64,000 nt of DNA from the NCBI GenBank assembly GCA_040754315.1, contig JBFMCS010000041.1, positions 50,542 through 114,541 on the forward strand. The letters are read 5' to 3'. The DNA is from Bacillota bacterium. Its GTDB lineage: Bacteria > Bacillota > Sulfobacillia > DUSP01 > JBFMCS01. Positions 59,660 to 64,000 of the stretch are shown here, in pieces. The notes under the pieces were generated by a model that was not told where the DNA came from, did not search any database, and saw only the letters and a list, made by a program, of their open reading frames with translations. The position numbers and the translations under genes are program-made. The number at the start of each line of letters is the position of its first letter. Within the stretch, counting starts at the first letter, position 1.

Positions 59660-59932
59660 AGAGAAAAACAAAATGCCCCCTTTCAGGGGCGACGAGAATC
59701 GCGGTTCCACCCTAGTTCTCCAAGAGCCTCGCGGCTTATGGACTCCGTGGGTGCCTGCGCCAGCACCCATGCGGTAACGGGCACACCCGGCGTGACTTAC
59801 TCCTCCACTTCAGCCACGCACTCAGGGACCATGTTCACCACCCGCTGGCACACCGGCTTTCACCTGTCCCGGCTCTCTGATTGACCGCAGAATGGCTACT
59901 CATCCCCGTCATCGTTTTCTTCTTCTGGGACT
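59660..59932 (-). ncRNA. T-box leader (Met) upstream of metG
   Basis: Minus-strand leader with the start element GATGACGGGGATGAGTAG, a stem I apical part (AGAGAGCCGGGACAGGTGAAAG is split here as AGAGAGCC and GGTGAAAG), the specifier region GTGAACATGGT with codon ATG, the T-box AGGGTGGAACCGCG (about 59700-59713) and a terminator GCCCC-TGAAA-GGGGGC followed by ATTTTGTTTTT (59663-59690). Uncharged tRNA-Met binding would favour the antiterminator and metG expression. Confidence 0.92.
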
Positions 59933-59938
59933 GCCTAG

Positions 59939-59968
59939 AATATATGGTAAGCCTGGTATCTTTGTCAA
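59939..59968 (-). promoter_or_regulatory. Sigma-A promoter of the metG T-box leader
   Basis: Minus strand TTGACA (59963-59968), 18-bp spacer, TATATT (59939-59944). It sits just upstream of the T-box start. Confidence 0.75.
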
Positions 59969-60057
59969 GCCGATTACTGTAAAAGGGTCTATGCTCGTAT
60001 TGGGTGGAGTTTTTTCATTCCATCTCAAATCTATACCCTATTATTGCACTCAGGCTG

Positions 60058-60107
60058 TTGACTTTTTCTGGTATATCTGGTACTGTTTAGACGTAATGTT
60101 TGTCGAA
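60058..60107 (+). promoter_or_regulatory. abrB promoter with a Spo0A box
   Basis: TTGACT (60058-60063), 17-bp spacer, TACTGT (60081-60086; weak -10). A perfect 0A box TGTCGAA lies at 60101-60107, just downstream of the expected start site. In Bacillus, Spo0A~P represses abrB by binding such boxes downstream of its promoters. Confidence 0.6.
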
Positions 60108-60134
60108 TTTTGTAGAAGAGAGGTGTGACCGGAG

Positions 60135-60386
60135 ATGATGAAGAGCACTGGGATCGTAAGGAAGGTAGACGAGTTGGGTAGAGTGGTGATCCCCATTGAG
60201 CTACGCCGGACGCTGGACATCGAGGAGAAGGATTCACTGGAGATTTATGTGGATGGTGACAAGATCATCCTTCGCAAGTACGAACCTGCCTGTGTATTTT
60301 GTGGTAATGCCCAGAACGTGGAGCATTTTCGCGGCAAGAACGTCTGCCGGGGCTGCATACAGACCATGGCAAGCAAGGCGGTGTAG
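60135..60386 (+). CDS. abrB: AbrB-type transition-state regulator with CxxC zinc-ribbon-like tail
   Basis: 83 aa. The AbrB swapped-hairpin domain fills residues 1-50 (MKSTGIVRKVDELGRVVIPIELRRTL). The C-terminus carries Cys53, Cys56, Cys71 and Cys74 in CVFCG...CRGC, a likely zinc site, as in clostridial AbrB-like proteins. It is a dimeric/tetrameric DNA-binding repressor of post-exponential genes. It is the only plus-strand gene in the right half of the window and is divergent from metG. Start is one of two tandem ATGs (60135/60138). Confidence 0.92.
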   Translation: MMKSTGIVRKVDELGRVVIPIELRRTLDIEEKDSLEIYVDGDKIILRKYEPACVFCGNAQNVEHFRGKNVCRGCIQTMASKAV

Positions 60387-60454
60387 AAAGAGGCTTTCCC
60401 CTTCAATTTGCTTCAAACAAGACTAGACAGTACGAAGTTCAATTCGACTAATGA

Positions 60455-60486
60455 GGGGAGCCTGGAGGCGGGCTCTCTTCTTTCTG
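60455..60486 (+). terminator. Terminator after abrB
   Basis: Plus strand GGAGCC, TGGAGGCG loop, GGCTCT, then CTTCTTTCT. It lies between the convergent abrB and rsmI and may serve abrB. Confidence 0.6.
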
Positions 60487-60510
60487 GTCACCAGGCTTGT
60501 TGGAGAACCG

Positions 60511-61329
60511 TTACGAGTGGGCTAGACGGTAGACACGCTTCCTGGGCACTCCCAGGGCCTTCGCAGTGGCGATGATCGACTCACGTGAAGAAAACCCCTG
60601 AACCCTGAAATCCTTTATGTACTCCTGTATCTCACTGTCAGTGACCTCCGTTTTTCCCGTAAACCCGGAGACTACAAGGACATATTCACCCCTAGGCTCT
60701 GTGAGCCCAGCCAGTACTCCCGTTAATGGACCTCGAAGGATTTCCTCATATGCCTTTGTGATCTCTCTTGCCACGGCACACTTCCGATTCCCCAGTTCGT
60801 GAACCATGTCTTCCAGGCACTCCCTGACTCGGTGGGGGGCTTCATAGAACACCAATGTGCTCTCTAGGGATGCCAGCCGGCGCAGGTGGGCCCTGCGTTT
60901 GGCAGAGGTCCTGGGGAGAAAACCCTCGAAGTGGAAGGGAACTGTAGGGAGGCCGGAGATTACCAAAGCCGCCAGGAGGGCGCTGGGTCCTGGAATTACC
61001 CGGACCTCCACCCCCTGATCCAGGGCAAGAGACACAAGCCTTGCACCGGGGTCCGATATTCCTGGCATCCCTGCGTCCGTAACCAGGGCCACCGTCTTCC
61101 CTGCCTTAATGATATCGATCAAGGCCGGACCTTGACGGTGGCTGTTCTCCTCCCTGTAGCTGATAAGCCTGGCGGTTATGCCATACTTCTTTAGAAGACC
61201 CCTTGTGTGCCTCAGGTTCTCTGCAGCAACAGCGTCAGCACCCCTCAGGACTTCCACTCCCCTGAAGGTCATGTCGTCGAGGTTTCCTATAGGGGTTCCC
61301 ACGAGGAACAGTAACCCGGCAGCATTCAC
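60511..61329 (-). CDS. rsmI: 16S rRNA (cytidine(1402)-2'-O)-methyltransferase
   Basis: 272 aa tetrapyrrole-methylase-fold enzyme: LFLVGTPIGNLDDMTFRGVEVL, LVTDAGMPGISDPGARLV, VIPGPSALLAALVISGLP and FHFEGFLPRTSAKR. It methylates C1402 in the 16S P-site. The extra C-terminal helices (EIQEYIKDFRVQGFSSRESI, GVPRKRVYRLAHS) are normal. The GTG start overlaps the ricT stop. Bacillus has yabA/yazA between ricT and rsmI; both are missing here. Confidence 0.96.
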   Translation of the reverse strand: MNAAGLLFLVGTPIGNLDDMTFRGVEVLRGADAVAAENLRHTRGLLKKYGITARLISYREENSHRQGPALIDIIKAGKTVALVTDAGMPGISDPGARLVSLALDQGVEVRVIPGPSALLAALVISGLPTVPFHFEGFLPRTSAKRRAHLRRLASLESTLVFYEAPHRVRECLEDMVHELGNRKCAVAREITKAYEEILRGPLTGVLAGLTEPRGEYVLVVSGFTGKTEVTDSEIQEYIKDFRVQGFSSRESIIATAKALGVPRKRVYRLAHS

Positions 61330-62126
61330 TAACCCTTGGCCCTCACTTCCCCGACAGGGAAATCTGTGGTCCCATCTTCCAGTTGCACCGTAACCTGGTT
61401 CCTCAACACGTTCACTAAGGTAACCTTGCCTGCACCCTTGGGAGTGATGACGATCTGGCCTACGCTGGGCATGGACGCCCGGGCAGCCTCATAGTGGTCG
61501 AACTCAAATCGAAGGCAACACATCAGCCGTCCACATACGCCGGATATCTTCGAGGGGTTGAGAGATAGGTTCTGATCCTTGGCCATTCTAATGGATACAG
61601 GCTCAAAGTCATCTAGAAAGCTGGAACAGCAGAATTCGCGGCCACAAGGGCCCAGTCCTCCCAGCATCTTGGCTTCGTCCCTCACACCGATCTGGCGTAG
61701 TTCAATGCGGGTGCGGAATACTCCAGCTAGGTCCTTCACCAGATCCCTGAAGTCAACCCGTCCTTCCGCGGTAAAGTAGAAGATTATCTTGCTGCGATCA
61801 AAGGTATACTCGACATCTACCAGGTACATATCCAGGCCGTGCGCCTCAACCTTCTTCCGGCATATCTCAAGGGCTTCCCTCTCCTTCTCCTGGTTCTTGG
61901 CTACCTGTTCCATATCCTGACTGGTTGCCTTCCGCAGGGCACGTTTCAACGGGGCAACGATCTGGTCCTCGGTCACCTCCCTGGGACCCACGACTACCTC
62001 GCCGATTTCGGTGCCCCTGGCAGTCTCAACAATCGCCCAGTCGCCGACCTCCAAGGGAATGTCCTGGGGATCGAAATAGTAAATCTTGCCGACCTTCTTA
62101 AATCGTACTCCAATCACACGCACCAT
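61329..62126 (-). CDS. ricT: PSP1 C-terminal domain protein RicT/YaaT
   Basis: 265 aa: VRFKKVGKIYYFDPQDIPLEVGDWAIVETARG, IIFYFTAEGRVDFRDLVKDLAGVFRTRIELRQIG and the Cys-rich RDEAKMLGGLGPCGREFCCSSFL ... GVCGRLMCCLRFE, which binds [4Fe-4S] clusters in the RicAFT complex. RicT (YaaT) affects RNase Y-dependent mRNA maturation, competence and sporulation. ATG at 62126 with GGAGG 8 nt upstream; rsmI overlaps its stop by one base. RicA and RicF partners are not in this window. Confidence 0.95.
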   Translation of the reverse strand: MVRVIGVRFKKVGKIYYFDPQDIPLEVGDWAIVETARGTEIGEVVVGPREVTEDQIVAPLKRALRKATSQDMEQVAKNQEKEREALEICRKKVEAHGLDMYLVDVEYTFDRSKIIFYFTAEGRVDFRDLVKDLAGVFRTRIELRQIGVRDEAKMLGGLGPCGREFCCSSFLDDFEPVSIRMAKDQNLSLNPSKISGVCGRLMCCLRFEFDHYEAARASMPSVGQIVITPKGAGKVTLVNVLRNQVTVQLEDGTTDFPVGEVRAKG

Positions 62127-62140
62127 CTAAGGGTCCTCCT

Positions 62141-63130
62141 TCACGAGTTTGCCCGTCTGCCATCTGCCAGCCGCATTATCATGACATCAAGAGCCAGCCG
62201 CCGGTTGGCGTTCCGGCAAATCCAAGTTCGGGCTTCCTGCACTACCTTGATGCATTCGCACAGGTGCTCCGGGCTAACCCCGGCCACCAGACCCTCCAGA
62301 AAACTGCCAGTATCTCCATCTAGGAGGTCTCTGGGCCGTGCTAGCTTCAGTACCATTGCGTCCCGGTATATCCCTGCTATGGCGTCAAGGGCGTCCTCCA
62401 GGTCCTCTCTTGATCGCTCCAGTTCCCCAGCCAACTCCAGGGCACGGGTGGGGGTGGCTTCAAGGGCCTCTTTTGCCACTCTCATGCATTTGTCTTTGAA
62501 CTCAGCGTAATGGGGGGAGTCCGCCAGGACCAGGGCCTGGCCCAGAAGGCCCCTGGATGCTGTGGCGAGGGTCTTCGCCTCTTCCCGTGTCTTCCCCAGG
62601 CTCACTAGATGGTCCTCTATGTCACCCAGTGCCGCATGGCGAAAGGGTACGACCTGGCACCTGGAGAGTACGGTTGCCGGAAGGCTTTTGGCATCTGCGC
62701 ATACTAGAATGAAGATGCAGTGCCCGGGTGGGTCTTCCAGGATCTTAAGCACGCTGTTACACGCCTCCACCGTGAGGCTTCCCGCATCATCAATGATGTA
62801 CACCTTCCGGGCGCTCTCCTGCGGTTTCAGCCAGGCATCGTGTTGCAGGCTCCTCATGGCATCTATGCCCAGGCTCGATTTCTCTTTGAACACCTTTACA
62901 TCGGGGTGAGAGGAGGCATCTACCCTCATGCAGGATGGGCAATGGGCGCAGCCCTCAGGATCTTCTGGGCAGACCAGGGCCCTGGCGAAACTCATAGCTG
63001 CAGTGCTCTTGCCGGTTCCGCCGGGACCCACAAACAGGTAGGAATGGACCATGCGGTTCTTCCTGATGCTGTGCCTCAGCAACCTGCTAGCGCAAGGCTG
63101 ACCCACCAAGTTCTTCAGGGACACCGTCAT
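62141..63130 (-). CDS. holB: DNA polymerase III subunit delta'
   Basis: 329 aa clamp-loader subunit. A Walker A VGPGGTGKST at about 34-43, a zinc module with CPEDPEGCAHCPSCMR, VYIIDDAGSLTVEACNSVLKILEDPPGHCIFIL (sensor/Walker B) and SLPATVLSRCQVVPF. It loads the beta clamp with tau and delta. The ATG overlaps the tmk stop (ATGA), so the two are coupled. Bacillus has yaaQ between tmk and holB; it is absent here. Confidence 0.94.
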   Translation of the reverse strand: MTVSLKNLVGQPCASRLLRHSIRKNRMVHSYLFVGPGGTGKSTAAMSFARALVCPEDPEGCAHCPSCMRVDASSHPDVKVFKEKSSLGIDAMRSLQHDAWLKPQESARKVYIIDDAGSLTVEACNSVLKILEDPPGHCIFILVCADAKSLPATVLSRCQVVPFRHAALGDIEDHLVSLGKTREEAKTLATASRGLLGQALVLADSPHYAEFKDKCMRVAKEALEATPTRALELAGELERSREDLEDALDAIAGIYRDAMVLKLARPRDLLDGDTGSFLEGLVAGVSPEHLCECIKVVQEARTWICRNANRRLALDVMIMRLADGRRANS

Positions 63131-63765
63131 CGGACCTCGCCCCCCAGTTCCTTGCCCAGCAGGCTTTCCACGGCCCTGAGCACCCTTGCGTGCACCTCTC
63201 TCACCGATGAAGTCGCGTCTATGACCCTGAGCCTCCCAGGCTCGTCCGCCGCCAGGGCCAGGAAGCCTTCCCGCACCCTCCTGTGGAACTGTAAGCCCCT
63301 GCCCTCGATCCTGTCTAGAGGCCTGGATACTATGCGTTCCCTGAAGACTATTTCCGGGGAAATATCAAGGATCAGTGTCAGGTCCGGGGTCAAACCCCCG
63401 GTGGCAATTTCGGCTAGTGCCCGGGTCATGTTCAAGGCAACGCCTGAACCATAGGATTGGTAGGCAATGCTGGAATGATAGAAACGCTCTACTAGTACAA
63501 CCTGCCCCTCTTCCAGCGCAGGCCTGATCACCCGAGACACCAGCTGGGCTCGGGCTGCAGCGTACATCAGAGCCTCCGTCACCGGGTCTGCCTGGCTCAC
63601 GGGGTCCAGGAGTATGTTGCGGATCCTCTCCCCTAGCGCGGTGCCTCCGGGCTCGCGCGTCCTCGTAACTGGAAAGCCCCTTCTCTCAAGCTCCTCATGA
63701 AGCAGGCAAATCTGAGTTGTTTTACCTCCTCCGTCCGGCCCGTCAAGCGAGATGAATGTGCCCAT
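63127..63765 (-). CDS. tmk: Thymidylate kinase
   Basis: 212 aa P-loop kinase: FISLDGPDGGGKTTQICLLHEELERRG, TREPGGTALGERIRNILLD, VVLVERFYHSSIAYQSYG and LTLILDISPEIVFRERI. It makes dTDP from dTMP. The ATG at 63765 has GGGAGG 5 nt upstream; the frame eleven codons longer has no support. First gene after the 5S rRNA on this strand. Confidence 0.96.
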   Translation of the reverse strand: MGTFISLDGPDGGGKTTQICLLHEELERRGFPVTRTREPGGTALGERIRNILLDPVSQADPVTEALMYAAARAQLVSRVIRPALEEGQVVLVERFYHSSIAYQSYGSGVALNMTRALAEIATGGLTPDLTLILDISPEIVFRERIVSRPLDRIEGRGLQFHRRVREGFLALAADEPGRLRVIDATSSVREVHARVLRAVESLLGKELGGEVR

Positions 63766-63855
63766 GACAGCCTCCCTGATGGGTGTTCCCCGTATCATTC
63801 TTCAACCCGGCGATCTATTCCTTTCATCGTTTAATCAGCCAGCAGCCTCAATGGC

Positions 63856-63888
63856 ACAGCCCCCGTTAGAGTATGTAACGGGGGCTGT
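63856..63888 (-). terminator. Hairpin after the 5S rRNA gene (rRNA operon end)
   Basis: A perfect 13-bp stem ACAGCCCCCGTTA / TAACGGGGGCTGT with a 7-nt loop, 11 nt downstream of the 5S 3' end on the minus strand. No U-tract, but the stability and position suit rRNA operon termination or processing. Confidence 0.6.
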
Positions 63889-63898
63889 TAGAAAGGCA

Positions 63899-64000
<102 letters not shown>

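Overview
The window is a GC-rich stretch of a spore-forming, strictly anaerobic Firmicutes (Clostridia-type) chromosome. Three things show this: spoIIE, spoVB, spoVT, yabP, yabQ, a GerMN lipoprotein and Spo0A/sigma-G-like sites (sporulation); a carbon monoxide dehydrogenase/acetyl-CoA synthase pair, an FprA flavodiiron protein and an aldehyde:ferredoxin oxidoreductase relic (anaerobic C1/redox metabolism); and the classical origin-proximal Bacillus/Clostridium gene order. The species cannot be named from this sequence. Almost every gene is on the minus strand, so the region is transcribed from right to left; GTG and TTG starts are common, and a few genes seem to need CTG.

Read right to left: a 5S rRNA (cut by the window edge), then tmk-holB-ricT-rsmI, a divergent abrB with a Spo0A box, metG behind a Met T-box leader, tatD, rsmA, a YkuK-like gene and veg with two tandem sigma-A-type promoters. 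A decayed DNA methyltransferase follows, then a trypsin-like protease, cyanophycinase (cphB), a scrambled aldehyde:ferredoxin oxidoreductase relic and cyanophycin synthetase (cphA). Then come ispE, a nucleotidyltransferase, purR, glmU, prs, ctc, pth, a small PrsW-like membrane protein, mfd, spoVT, spoVB, mazG, hup, an S4 protein, yabP, yabQ, a small HTH gene, divIC, an S1-domain gene and tRNA-Leu.

The middle (about 24-31 kb) is where the conserved order is interrupted: an M20 peptidase, a four-gene tRNA operon (fMet, Met, Lys, Glu) with a strong promoter, a GerMN lipoprotein, an MFS transporter, a MerR/HspR-like regulator, a tiny basic peptide gene, fprA on the plus strand and relics of a two-component system. 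The conserved order then resumes with spoIIE, tilS and ftsH (hpt is absent).

The left part is accessory and metabolic: a CODH/ACS operon (unknown 73-aa protein, cooS, acsB, DUF3786) with its own promoter and a structured leader; a Dph6-like ATPase convergent with an orphan hisH-hisF pair; a YfmF/YfmH M16 peptidase pair; a beta-propeller lipoprotein-like protein; an IscU-type scaffold with a Cys-rich partner; sigI-rsgI; a cupin and an FAH-family enzyme; an alpha/beta hydrolase; an NSS-family transporter; YjbQ; and the start of a cyclophilin-like gene.

I found no CRISPR array, no intact insertion sequence and no prophage. The least ordinary signals are the recurrent SD-supported CTG starts, the inverted and fragmented aldehyde oxidoreductase between cphB and cphA, the uncharacterised small proteins in the CODH/ACS and IscU neighbourhoods, the predicted intracellular trypsin-like protease beside the cyanophycin genes, and the 22-bp-spaced Spo0A-type promoter of spoIIE.
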